DNA of 64,000 bases from Streptomyces zhaozhouensis. Lineage in GTDB: Bacteria; Actinomycetota; Actinomycetes; Streptomycetales; Streptomycetaceae. The translations under genes and the position numbers were made by a program. A model generated the notes under the pieces. That model worked only from the letters and a program-made list of their open reading frames with translations, was not told the DNA's origin and ran no database searches. The number at the start of each line of letters is the position of its first letter. Positions within the stretch are counted from its first letter, which is position 1. This document shows positions 16,572 to 26,137 of this stretch, in pieces. The stretch covers positions 1 through 64,000 of the forward strand of contig NZ_OCNE01000001.1 in NCBI RefSeq assembly GCF_900230195.1, given 5' to 3'.

Positions 16572-17291
16572 TCAGTGACCCATGCCCAATCCGCCGTCAA
16601 CGGGGATGACGGCTCCGGTGATGTAAGCGGCCTCCTCGGAGGCCAGGAAGCGCACGGTCGCGGCGACCTCCTCCGGCTCGCCGTAGCGCGCCGCCGGGAT
16701 CTTCTCCATGATCACCTTGCGCTGCTCGTCCGTCAGCTCCCGGGTCATGTCGGTGTCGATGAAGCCGGGCGCCACCACGTTGCAGGTGATGCCGCGCGAG
16801 CCCAGCTCGCGGGAGAGCGAACGCCCGAAACCGACGAGCGCGGCCTTCGACGCGGCGTAGTTGGCCTGGCCGGCGGAACCCGCGAGCCCGACCACGGAGG
16901 AGATCAGCACGATCCGGCCGGTACGCGCCCGCAGCATCCCCTTGGAGGCCCGCTTGACGACGCGGAAGGTGCCCATCAGGTTGGTCTCCAGGACGGCCGA
17001 GAAGTCCTCCTCGGACATCCGCAGCAGCAGCGTGTCGCGGTTGATGCCCGCGTTGGCCACCAGCACCTCGACCCGGCCGTGCGCGTCCTCCACCTCCTTG
17101 AACGCCTGCTCCACCTGCTCCGGCTCCGTGATGTCACACTTCACCGGCAGACAGCCCAACTCCACCAGCTCCTGGGGCGGCTCGCCGGAGCGGTAGGTGA
17201 TGGCGACCTTGTCACCCGCCCCGGCCAGAGCGCGGGCCATGGCAAGGCCGAGCCCGCGGTTGCCTCCGGTCACCAGTACCGAGCGGCTCAA
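16572..17291 (-). CDS. fabG: 3-oxoacyl-[acyl-carrier-protein] reductase FabG
   Basis: A 239-aa short-chain dehydrogenase that reduces 3-oxoacyl-ACP with NADPH. Motifs: TGGNRGLGLAMA (cofactor loop, about residues 8-19), NAGINRD, LISSVVG with the catalytic Ser, YAASK (Tyr/Lys) and the terminal IPVDGGLGMGH. TTG at 17291 is chosen because AGAGGTGG lies 5 bases before it and LSRSVLVTGGNRG is the expected N-terminus; the frame continues upstream without a better start. It is the first gene of the fabG-fabI operon, the same order as mabA-inhA in mycobacteria. Confidence 0.96.
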   Translation of the reverse strand: MSRSVLVTGGNRGLGLAMARALAGAGDKVAITYRSGEPPQELVELGCLPVKCDITEPEQVEQAFKEVEDAHGRVEVLVANAGINRDTLLLRMSEEDFSAVLETNLMGTFRVVKRASKGMLRARTGRIVLISSVVGLAGSAGQANYAASKAALVGFGRSLSRELGSRGITCNVVAPGFIDTDMTRELTDEQRKVIMEKIPAARYGEPEEVAATVRFLASEEAAYITGAVIPVDGGLGMGH

Positions 17292-17609
17292 GGGACCACC
17301 TCTTTCGTCTCGTGTGCTTTCCACAACGCTAGACCCTCCGGTGGTAAACGCGTTAACCAAGGCGCGACAGCCAGCGCGACGGCTGGCTGTGGGGTTCCCA
17401 CAGCGTGCGAAAGGCGCCACGCGGGACGGCCGAAGAAAGACGTTCCGTAACGCTCCGAACCGGTCGGGAACGGAAACGACCAGGAACGACGGGACGTCGT
17501 CGCCTCTTGTGGCGGCGAGGTGGCCAACCGGCGCGCCGCGCCGGCGAGGTGGCGGCGCACCCGCCGGCGCGGGCCGGCCGGTCCCCCGTCCGCTCCCGGG
17601 GGCGAAGCC
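17292..17609. promoter_or_regulatory. fabG promoter region with palindrome
   Basis: This 318-bp gene-free stretch holds the fabG promoter. On the minus strand TAGCGT (17326-17331) is a likely -10 box. The near-perfect 16-bp palindrome GGTAAACGCGTTAACC (17343-17358) covers the -35 position and looks like an operator. Next to it is a hairpin with 8-bp arms, ACAGCCAG (17367-17374) and CTGGCTGT (17383-17390). I see no further feature up to 17609. Confidence 0.55.
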
Positions 17610-18038
17610 CTACGCCGGGGCGGGGCCGCGGTAGGTGCCGAAGGTCCACAGGTTGCCCTCCGGGTCCCGCACCGTGCACACGTAAGCCGCGGCGCCCGAA
17701 CCGAAACGGGTCTCGTGCGGCGCCTCCAGCACCACGCCGCCGGCGCGGACCACCCGCCGGTGCACCGCGTCCACCCCGTCCCGGTCGCTGACGACGTAGA
17801 CCGCGCTGGTGCCGGCCCGCATCGTCCCGTGCACGCTGTCCGTGTGCCGGGTCGAGCCGAAGACCAGCGCACCGCCGCCGGGCCAGCGCAACTCCGCGTG
17901 CCCGATCCCGCCGTGCTCGTCCGGCGCGGCGACCGCCCGCGTGAACCCCAGCACCTCGACCAGGAAGCGCAACGCCTCCACGGTGTCGTCATAGTGCAGA
18001 ACCGGCCAGACGGACGAGGGAGCGGCATCGGACGACAT
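17610..18038 (-). CDS. VOC/glyoxalase-superfamily protein
   Basis: A 142-aa protein of the vicinal-oxygen-chelate fold, built from two beta-alpha-beta-beta-beta repeats: VWPVLHYDDTVEALRFLVEVLGF at the start and the terminal DPEGNLWTFGTY motif typical of the PhnB/glyoxalase-like group. Potential metal ligands are His and Glu residues within GIGHAELRW and the DPEGN-WTFG region. The reaction is not predictable. Start is ATG 18038 or ATG 18047 nine bases upstream; neither has a strong ribosome binding site. It is divergent from tldD. Confidence 0.85.
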   Translation of the reverse strand: MSSDAAPSSVWPVLHYDDTVEALRFLVEVLGFTRAVAAPDEHGGIGHAELRWPGGGALVFGSTRHTDSVHGTMRAGTSAVYVVSDRDGVDAVHRRVVRAGGVVLEAPHETRFGSGAAAYVCTVRDPEGNLWTFGTYRGPAPA

Positions 18039-18173
18039 GCGGATCATGGTAGGCCGGGGACACCGCGCCCTTGGGGCCGGGCACCCGACGCCGCACACGG
18101 CCTTGGCCGACGGGGGGTCGGGGGACGAGTATCTGTGCACGCGCGTCACCAACGCGCCGCCGTGGACCCGGCC

Positions 18174-18208
18174 GGGACAGGCAGGACAGGCAGGACAGGC
18201 AGGACAGG
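18174..18208 (+). repeat. 9-bp tandem repeat before tldD
   Basis: CAGGACAGG is repeated three times exactly (18182-18208) after one partial unit (18174-18181). Each unit contains an AGGACAGG purine stretch resembling a ribosome binding site. The array ends two bases before GAGAGACGG and the TTG start of tldD. Confidence 0.85.
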
Positions 18209-18216
18209 AGAGACGG

Positions 18217-19743
<1,527 letters not shown>

Positions 19744-19802
19744 GGTGGACACGCGCCCCGGACGCTCGGGCTCCCTCCCCAGCGGCCGGGACCGATCAGC
19801 GC

Positions 19803-20276
19803 TCAGACCTCCCGCGGTAGGTCGAAGCCCTGGCCGGGCGCGGCCTGGCCGGGGCGCAGGGCGTGCACGAACGGCGCGAACGCCTTCGCCCCGCTCCAGA
19901 ACTCGACGCCGAACCCGGCCACGCTCCCTCTCTGCTCACGGTCCGTGTAGCCGTAGACCCGGGCGATCTCGGCCGAGCCCGCGTTGGTGAGCAGCGCGGC
20001 GAGGTAGCGCTCGACGACCACCACCGGCACCCGGCCGGCGGGCAGCTCGGGGACATCCACCGGCTGCGGCGCGTCCTTCTCCACGGGCTCCTCCGGCTCG
20101 TCCGGCCGGTCACCGTCGCGGGGCTGCGTGGTGACGGCGTGCCAGACCTCGGCGCCGCCGGGGAGGCGGATCTTCACTCCGAAGGGTCGCGACGTCCCCT
20201 CGGCCCACGGCTCGGCGTGGAGCCCGGCGGCCTGGTAGGAGGCGAGGGCGAACTGCTGGAATCGGGCGGGGCGCAT
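19803..20276 (-). CDS. conserved hypothetical protein
   Basis: A 157-aa protein of unknown function. The N-terminal half (MRPARFQQFALASYQAAGLHAEPW, then FGVKIRLPGGAEVWHAVTTQ) looks like a small mixed alpha/beta domain. A Pro/Glu-rich linker (DEPEEPVEKDAPQPVDVPE) leads to a C-terminal helical part (VVVERYLAALLTNAGSAEIARVYGY). There is no signal peptide or membrane helix. ATG 20276 has AAGGAC upstream; the open frame extends to 20312. It lies inside the tldD-tldD2 interval and converges on tldD. Confidence 0.72.
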   Translation of the reverse strand: MRPARFQQFALASYQAAGLHAEPWAEGTSRPFGVKIRLPGGAEVWHAVTTQPRDGDRPDEPEEPVEKDAPQPVDVPELPAGRVPVVVVERYLAALLTNAGSAEIARVYGYTDREQRGSVAGFGVEFWSGAKAFAPFVHALRPGQAAPGQGFDLPREV

Positions 20277-20400
20277 CGGGTCGGCGGTCCTTCTCCGTAG
20301 CCGTCTGGACACGTTCAGTCTACGAAGACCCCTGGGAAGGTGGGGGCGTTCCTCTGGAACGCGGTCACCCAGCGGTTGCGAACTGACGAGCGAGCGCCCC

Positions 20401-20787
20401 CTACCGCTGGCCGGACGCCACCCAGTACTCCGCGAACCTTCCGTTGACCGCCCGCAGGATGTCGTTGCCGAAGAACTCGACCGGCCCCTCGGACGTGCGC
20501 CCCCGGCCCACCCACCTGCCGGCGACGAGGTCCCCGCCCGCGAAGGGCGGCACCTCGACGGTGAACGACAGCGCGGTGAACATGCCCTTCGTCTCGGCGA
20601 TGAGCCGGCCGAGCCCGTCCGGCCCCCGGACGTCCCCGTCCGGCCAGTGCCCCACGAAGTCGCCGGCGACCACGGTCTCCGCGCGAGCGGTCAGCTCCCC
20701 GACGTCGGCGGGGCCGTTCCACAGCGCCGTGATCCACCGCTCGTACAGGCTTTCCAGGTCCCGTGCGTGCCGCTGTTCTTCGTTCAT
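20401..20787 (-). CDS. SnoaL/NTF2-like protein
   Basis: A 128-aa protein with the alpha+beta NTF2-like fold seen in SnoaL-type cyclases and in many small enzymes or ligand-binding proteins. N-terminal helix RDLESLYERWITALWNG, AETVVAGDFVGHWPDGDVRGPDGLGRLI, then strands LSFTVEVPP, DLVAGRWVGRGR and the closing FAEYWVASG support the call. The function cannot be inferred. On the minus strand TGTCGGTC, 9 bases, CACGCT lies a few bases before the ATG, a weak resemblance to the damage promoter found elsewhere in this window. Confidence 0.82.
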   Translation of the reverse strand: MNEEQRHARDLESLYERWITALWNGPADVGELTARAETVVAGDFVGHWPDGDVRGPDGLGRLIAETKGMFTALSFTVEVPPFAGGDLVAGRWVGRGRTSEGPVEFFGNDILRAVNGRFAEYWVASGQR

Positions 20788-21154
20788 TCCCTCAGCGTGG
20801 CACAGGGGACCGACACCAGCGTCGCGGCCTGTCCCGCCCCCGGCCGCGTGCACCGGCCCCGCCGGGGAGGGTGGGGCCCGGCCGGTGGGCTGACCGGTCC
20901 GCGCGCCTTGAGCGCCGCCGAGTCCGCCGATCGGCTGACCGGTATGACCGCGCTCGGCCCCGTCCGCTGGCCCCCGCCCCGATCAGAACCGAACGACCCG
21001 TGGCTCGCCACGCGGTCCCCGGTCACATCCCAGCCAGCCGTGTCACCGACCTCTCCGAACAACACACCTAGCCCCCGTGGCCGAGCGCCCTCTAGCCTGC
21101 GTCAATGCACACAGAGGGCTTTCGGTCGGGGCACACCACGCGGGAGGCGAGCCG
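20788..21154. other. gene-free spacer before the tldD paralogue
   Basis: This 367-bp divergent spacer contains no credible gene. A TAGCCT box (21093-21098) may serve as -10 for the plus-strand gene, whose ribosome binding site GGGAGGCGAG precedes ATG 21155. No repeats or strong palindromes were noticed. Confidence 0.5.
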
Positions 21155-22562
21155 ATGAGCGCTGCCGGACCACACGAGACGGTCGAACGGGCGCTGGAGC
21201 TGTCGCGTGCCGACGGCACCGTCGTGATCGTCGAGGAGCGAAGCTCGGCCAACCTCCGGTGGGCGCTCAACGCGCTGACCACCAACGGGCAGACCAGGGG
21301 CCGGCAGGTGACCGTGATCGCCACGGTGAACGGTGCCACGGGGGTGTCGGTCGGGGTGGTCTCCCGGTCCGCCGCCGCCGACGGCGAGGTGGAGGCCCTC
21401 GTCCGGGCCGCCGAGGAGGCGGCGCGGCAGTCGCCGACCTCGGACGAGGCCGCTCCGCTCGTGCCGGGCACGGCGGCGCCCGCCTCGGCCGACTTCGCCG
21501 AGGCGCCCGCGGAAACCTCGTCGGCGGTCTTCGCGGAGTTCGCGCCGGCGCTCGGGGAGACGTTCGCGCGGGCGGCGCGCGAGGGGCGTGAGCTCTTCGG
21601 CTTCGCCGAGCACGAGCTGGTCTCCAGCTATCTGGGCACCTCGACCGGGCTGCGGCTGCGGCACGACCAGGCCACGGGCTCGCTGGAGCTGAACGCCAAG
21701 TCGGACGGCAGGCGTCGTTCCTCGTTCGCCACCGTTCCGGTGCACGACTTCGCCACCGTGGACATCGGGGCCATGGACGCCTCGCTGGCGGCGCGGCTGG
21801 CGTGGGGCGACCGCACGGTCGAGCTGCCGCCCGGACGCTACGAGACGCTGCTGCCGCCCAGCTCGGTCGCCGACCTGCTGCTTTACCAGCATCTGACCGT
21901 CGACGCCCGGCGCAGCCACGAGGGCCGGACGGTCTTCAGCAGGCCGGGCGGCGGGACCAGGGTCGGGGAGCGGCTGACGGCGCTGCCGATGACGCTCTCC
22001 AGCGACCCGGGCGCGGAGGGGATGGCGGCGGCGCCGTTCGTCCTCTCCCGCTCCTCCGCGGAGAGCTTCCTCGCGAGCAACTCGGTCTTCGACAACGGGC
22101 TGCCCCTGGGCCGCACCGAGTGGATCGCGGACGGGACGCTGCGGACGCTGACCAACAGCCGGCACTCGGCCGAGCTGACCGGGCTGCCGCTGGCTCCCGT
22201 GGGTGGACAACCTGCGGCTGGACGCCGGCGGCACCGCCTCGCTGGACGAACTGGTCGCGACCACCGAGCGCGGCCTCCTGGTCACCTCCCTGTGGTACAT
22301 CCGCGAGGTGGACCCGAAGAACCTGTTGCTGACCGGGTTGACCAGGGACGGGGTCTTCCTGGTCGAGGGTGGTCAGGTGGTCGGGCAGGTCAACAACTTC
22401 CGGTTCAACGAGTCCCCGGTGGAGGTCATCGGCCGGGCCACCGAGGCGTCGGCGACCGAGCTGACCCGTTCCCGGGAGTGGGGGATGTACTTCCCGAGGG
22501 CGGCGATGCCGGCGCTGCGGGTGCCCGAGTTCCACATGAGCTCGGTCAGCCCCGGCGTGTGA
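21155..22562 (+). pseudogene. TldD/PmbA-family protein, frameshifted
   Basis: The partner-type TldD/PmbA homologue, usually without the HExxxH metal site (none is seen here). The first 349 codons (21155-22201, MSAAGPHETVERALELSRAD to LTGLPLAPV) are normal. The frame then shifts, and the conserved C-terminal part (VDNLRLDAG, TSLWYIREVDPKNLLLTGLTRDG, FNESPVEVIG) continues in another frame from 22203 to 22562. Removing one G from GTGGGTGG (22199-22206) restores a single reading frame of about 468 codons. This may be a real mutation or a sequencing error. GGGAGG precedes the ATG at 21155. Confidence 0.88.
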
Positions 22563-22618
22563 GGGGGCGGTCGTAGAATCGGGGCGTTCTCATCCCCCGA
22601 CGACGGCAGGACCGAAAC

Positions 22619-24022
22619 GTGACACGCCTCGGCGAATCCGTGCAGCGCGCCAGCGCGCTGCTGGCGCAGGACCTCTCCTCCGACACCACCGTCCAGCGGC
22701 TGCTGGAGGAGACGGCGACGCGGCGTTATCTGGACCTGAGCGACCTGTCGCCGGCGGAGCAGGCCGGGCTGATCGCGGCCCGCGCGGTGGAGCTGGTGCC
22801 GTCGGCCGAGCGGCTGGCGGAGCGCATCGGGGCCGCGCGGGCGGCGGGGCACGGGCTGCACGTGAAGTTCGGCATCGACCCGACCGCCGCCGACGTGCAT
22901 CTCGGGCACGCGGTGCCGATGATCGTGCTCAGCCGCTTCCAGCGGATGGGCCACGACGTGACGTTGATCATCGGGGACATCACCGCCAAGATCGGCGACC
23001 CCTCGGGCCGCTCCGCCGAGCGCCCGCCGCTGACCGACGAGGACATCGCGGCCAACCTCGCGGGCTACCGCGACCAGGTGCGCCCGTTCTTCGACTTCGA
23101 GAAGGTCAGCTTCCGGCACAACAGCGAGTGGCTGGCCGGTATCACCCTGCCGCGGCTGATCGGGGTGCTCGCGCAGGTCTCGGCGTCCTCGCTGCTCCAG
23201 CGCGAGGACTTCCGGGGCCGGCTGGACGCCGGTCACGGGCTGTCGATGTCGGAGCTGATCTACCCGGTGGCGATGGCGATCGACTCGGCGGAGATCGACG
23301 CGGACGTGGAGCTGGGCGGCGTCGACCAGCTGCTGAACATGCAGATGGGCCGGCGGGTGATGGAGATCTACGGCCTCACCCCGCAGTTGGTGGTCGGGAT
23401 GCCGCTGATCGAGGGCACCGACGGGTCGGGCGCGAAGATGTCCAAGTCCAAGGGGAACTACATCGGGCTGAACTCGACGGCCGACGACGTCTTCGGCAAG
23501 GTCATGTCCATCCCGGACCGGCTGATGGAGCCCTACCTGCGGGCCTGGACGGAGTGGACGGACGCCGAGCTGGACGCGGTCCGGGGCCGGCTGGCGGACT
23601 CCTCGCTGCATCCGATGGACCTGAAGAAGGTGCTGGCCGGCGAGGTGGTCGCGGCGCTGCACGGCGTGGAGGCGGCGATGAAGGCGCGCGCCGGGTTCAC
23701 CGCGCAGTTCTCCCGGCGCAGCTTCGCCGACGTGGAGGCGCTGCCCGAGGTGTCGCTCGCGGAGCACGGCGGGGAGCCGGTGACGACGGTGCTGGCGAAG
23801 GTGCTGGGGTTCGCGCCCAGCGCCTCGGCCGCGCGGCGGCTGGCCAAGCAGAACGCGCTGCGGCTCGTCCTCCAGGACGGCGCGGAGCAGCGGGCCGAGG
23901 TGCTGTCCGAGGCGGACGCGCTGCGGCCGCTGTCCGAGGTGGTCGCGGAGCGCGCCGCCACCGGGGCGCCCGACGGGCTGTACCTGAAGGCGGGGCGGAA
24001 GCTGGCCCAGCTGCGCGACTGA
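22619..24022 (+). CDS. tyrS: tyrosyl-tRNA synthetase (KMSKS type)
   Basis: A 467-aa class I aminoacyl-tRNA synthetase charging tRNA-Tyr. HIGH motif HLGH (residues 94-97) in KFGIDPTAADVHLGH, the tyrosine pocket around VELGGVDQLLNMQMGR, KMSKS at 273-277, and a C-terminal S4-like RNA-binding region (about 400-467). The pattern is that of the TyrZ-like second group; the group common in actinobacteria has KFGKS and about 420 residues. There is an extra N-terminal segment of about 75 residues. GTG 22619 is the only credible start; the ribosome binding site is weak. Confidence 0.9.
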   Translation: MTRLGESVQRASALLAQDLSSDTTVQRLLEETATRRYLDLSDLSPAEQAGLIAARAVELVPSAERLAERIGAARAAGHGLHVKFGIDPTAADVHLGHAVPMIVLSRFQRMGHDVTLIIGDITAKIGDPSGRSAERPPLTDEDIAANLAGYRDQVRPFFDFEKVSFRHNSEWLAGITLPRLIGVLAQVSASSLLQREDFRGRLDAGHGLSMSELIYPVAMAIDSAEIDADVELGGVDQLLNMQMGRRVMEIYGLTPQLVVGMPLIEGTDGSGAKMSKSKGNYIGLNSTADDVFGKVMSIPDRLMEPYLRAWTEWTDAELDAVRGRLADSSLHPMDLKKVLAGEVVAALHGVEAAMKARAGFTAQFSRRSFADVEALPEVSLAEHGGEPVTTVLAKVLGFAPSASAARRLAKQNALRLVLQDGAEQRAEVLSEADALRPLSEVVAERAATGAPDGLYLKAGRKLAQLRD

Positions 24023-24104
24023 GCGGGGGCCGGGCTTACCGTGGGCGTAGGGCCGGGCGTGGCGCGGTGTCGCGCCCGGTGTCCCGGGAGACGGGTGAGG
24101 TGAG

Positions 24105-24455
24105 ATGGCGCACTTGCGCCGTTCCGGCGGGGGCCGGGACGAGGAGTCCGAGGTCTACCGGATCACAGGCGCGCGGCAGAGCCTGGACGACGACGTGCGC
24201 GGCCGGCAGCGGCGGTACATCGCGGCGATGGTGGTGCGCACGCTGGCGGTGCTGCTGACCGCGCTGCTGTGGAACGTCAGCCTGCCGCTGGCGGTCGTCA
24301 CGCTGGTGCTGGGCGTCACGCTGCCGTACATCGCCGTGGTGGTGGCCAACGCGGGCCGGGAGAACGTGCCCGCGCTGCCCTCCACATTCGTCGGGGAGTC
24401 GGTGGCGCCCCGGGCGCTGCCGGCGGGTCAGCGGGAAGCCCACAAGCGGAGTTGA
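24105..24455 (+). CDS. DUF3099 membrane protein
   Basis: A 116-aa protein of the actinobacterial DUF3099 family: basic N-terminus, conserved VYRITGARQSLDDDVRGRQRRYIAAM, then two membrane helices (about residues 42-60 and 62-82) and a polar tail. It is found widely in Streptomyces near moaA and exonuclease genes, as here. The function is unknown. The ATG at 24105 follows GGTGAGG and lies 82 bp after the tyrS stop. Confidence 0.9.
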   Translation: MAHLRRSGGGRDEESEVYRITGARQSLDDDVRGRQRRYIAAMVVRTLAVLLTALLWNVSLPLAVVTLVLGVTLPYIAVVVANAGRENVPALPSTFVGESVAPRALPAGQREAHKRS

Positions 24456-24575
24456 CGCTTCCGACGGTCAACACCCGGAAAAGCTCAGTTCATTTGGGTC
24501 ATTCCCCTGCATTGGACGCCCGATGGCGTGTCATACTTCAAGGGCGCTCCGTATCCCCCGTCGGAGCGACAGAGA

Positions 24576-24611
24576 GACGCCGGGCGGCTCCCCCCGTGGC
24601 CGCCCGGCGTC
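24576..24611. terminator. hairpin terminator after the DUF3099 gene
   Basis: A 13-bp perfect stem, GACGCCGGGCGGC (24576-24588) with GCCGCCCGGCGTC (24599-24611), and a 10-base loop. It lies between DUF3099 and the next small gene. Confidence 0.75.
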
Positions 24612-24744
24612 GATCATGTTCGGGCATGTTCGGGACCAGTCAGCGTCTCGATCAGCGTCGTGTCCTCTTCGTGCGGGACCGGACAGGATCGGCCGGGATC
24701 TGAGCAGAAACGCCAAGGAACCGAGAAGAAGCTGGAAGGAACCC

Positions 24745-24975
24745 GTGTCGAACGAGCCCGCCGAGACCGAGCTGGTCTGCTCGGCCAAGGGATGCCGGCA
24801 GGCGGCCGTCTGGGTGCTCGCCTGGAACAACCCGAAGCTGCACACCCCGGAGCGTCGCAAGACCTGGCTGGCCTGCGACGAGCACCGGGAGTACCTGTCG
24901 CGCTTCCTGGGGCTGCGGGAGTTCCTCAGGGAGGTCGTGCCGCTCGCCGAGTGGCGCGCGCGGAACGAGACCTGA
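24745..24975 (+). CDS. small Cys-containing conserved protein
   Basis: A 76-aa soluble protein: VSNEPAETELVCSAKGCRQAAVWVLAWNN, then ERRKTWLACDEHREYLSRFL and a charged C-terminal helix. The pattern Cys-x4-Cys ... Cys-x2-His suggests a small zinc-binding fold. Its function is not known; I would not accept the enzyme names sometimes given to proteins of this size. GTG 24745 follows GGAAGGAA. It converges on moaA with 24 bp between the stop codons. Confidence 0.82.
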   Translation: MSNEPAETELVCSAKGCRQAAVWVLAWNNPKLHTPERRKTWLACDEHREYLSRFLGLREFLREVVPLAEWRARNET

Positions 24976-24999
24976 CCTCGGGGGCGCCCGCCCGCGTCG

Positions 25000-25983
25000 C
25001 TAACCCCCGATCGAGGACATGGGCCGCTGCGGCTGCTGGAACGTCGGCTCGTCCAGCCCCGAGCCCGCCTTCTTGCCCCACATCGCCCGCCGCCACAGCT
25101 CGGCCAGCCGCGCGTCGTCGGCGCCGTCCCGCAGCGGGCCGCGCAGGTCCGACTCCTCACGGGTGAAGAGACAGTCCCGCACCTGGCCGTCGGCCGTGAG
25201 CCGGGTGCGGTCGCAGGCGCGGCAGAACGGGCGAGTGACGGAGGCGATCACGCCGACCCGGCCGGGGCCGCCGTCCACCAGCCACCGCTCGGCCGGCGCG
25301 GAGCCGCGCGTCTCCTCGGGGGTGAGGGTGAACCGGCGCCGCAGCGCCGTCAGTATCCGCTCGGCCGTGATCATCTCCGCGCGCTGCCAGCCGTGTTGGG
25401 CGTCCAGCGGCATCTGCTCGATGAACCGCAGCTCGTACCCCTCGGCCAGCGCCCAGGCCAGCAGCTCGGGCGCCTCCGTGTCGTTGACCCCGGGCATCAG
25501 CACCGCGTTCACCTTGACCGGGGTGAGGCCGGCGTCCCGCGCGGCGGCCAGCCCGCGCAGCACGTCGGCGTGGCGCCGACGCCTGGTCATCCGTTCGAAG
25601 GTCTCCGGACTCAGCGTGTCCAGCGACACGTTGACCCGATCGAGCCCCGCCTCGCGCAGCGGGCCGGCCACGCGCTCCAGGCCGATGCCGTTGGTCGTCA
25701 GGGAGAGCCGGGGGCGGGGGCCGAGCGCCGCGCAGCGCTCCACGAGGGAGACCAGGCCGCGCCGCAGCAGCGGCTCCCCGCCGGTGAACCTGACGTCGGT
25801 GACGCCCAGTCGGCCGACGGCGACGCCGACCAGCCGCACGATCTCGTCATCCGTCAGCAGCTCCGGCTTGGCCAGCCATGCCAGGCCCTCCTCCGGCATA
25901 CAGTACGTACAGCGCAGGTTGCACCGGTCGGTCAGGGAGACCCGCAGGTCGGTGGCGGTCCGTCCGTGGGTGTCGAGGAGCAT
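25000..25983 (-). CDS. moaA: GTP 3',8-cyclase MoaA
   Basis: A 327-aa radical SAM enzyme for the first step of molybdenum cofactor synthesis (GTP to 3',8-cyclo-GTP, with MoaC). The N-terminal cluster is Cys21-x3-Cys25-x2-Cys28 in LTDRCNLRCTYCMPEEG. The second [4Fe-4S] cluster is Cys254-x2-Cys257-x13-Cys271 in the CRACDRTRLTADGQ region. The C-terminus ends in the essential Gly-Gly. GCGGAGGTG precedes the ATG at 25983. On the minus strand TTGTCACAG, 8 bases, TACGCT lies upstream, a partial match to the damage promoter seen at the neighbouring exonuclease gene. Confidence 0.97.
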   Translation of the reverse strand: MLLDTHGRTATDLRVSLTDRCNLRCTYCMPEEGLAWLAKPELLTDDEIVRLVGVAVGRLGVTDVRFTGGEPLLRRGLVSLVERCAALGPRPRLSLTTNGIGLERVAGPLREAGLDRVNVSLDTLSPETFERMTRRRRHADVLRGLAAARDAGLTPVKVNAVLMPGVNDTEAPELLAWALAEGYELRFIEQMPLDAQHGWQRAEMITAERILTALRRRFTLTPEETRGSAPAERWLVDGGPGRVGVIASVTRPFCRACDRTRLTADGQVRDCLFTREESDLRGPLRDGADDARLAELWRRAMWGKKAGSGLDEPTFQQPQRPMSSIGG

Positions 25984-26106
25984 CCTGGCACCTCCGCTGG
26001 TGGGAAGCAGATGTCTCGCAGCGTACGTCACCCCTGTGACAACCAGCGGGAACGGCCGCGCCGGCGCCCCCGCGGGGCCGCCCAACTCCCGGCCGTGCGG
26101 CGGGCA

Positions 26107-26129
26107 CTGTCGGTGCCGGCCCGTATCCT
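26107..26129 (+). promoter_or_regulatory. RecA-NDp (PafBC-type) promoter before the exonuclease gene
   Basis: CTGTCGGTG (26107-26115), 8 bases, TATCCT (26124-26129) matches the mycobacterial RecA-independent damage promoter TTGTCRGTG-N8-TAnnnT except at the first base. The -10 box ends 8 bases before the ATG, implying a leaderless transcript. Confidence 0.7.
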
Positions 26130-26137
26130 CTGGGACC

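Noticed and set aside
20790..20815. Fifth damage-type promoter before the SnoaL-like gene
   Set aside because: TGTCGGTC-N9-CACGCT deviates in both boxes and in spacing, so it is not claimed.
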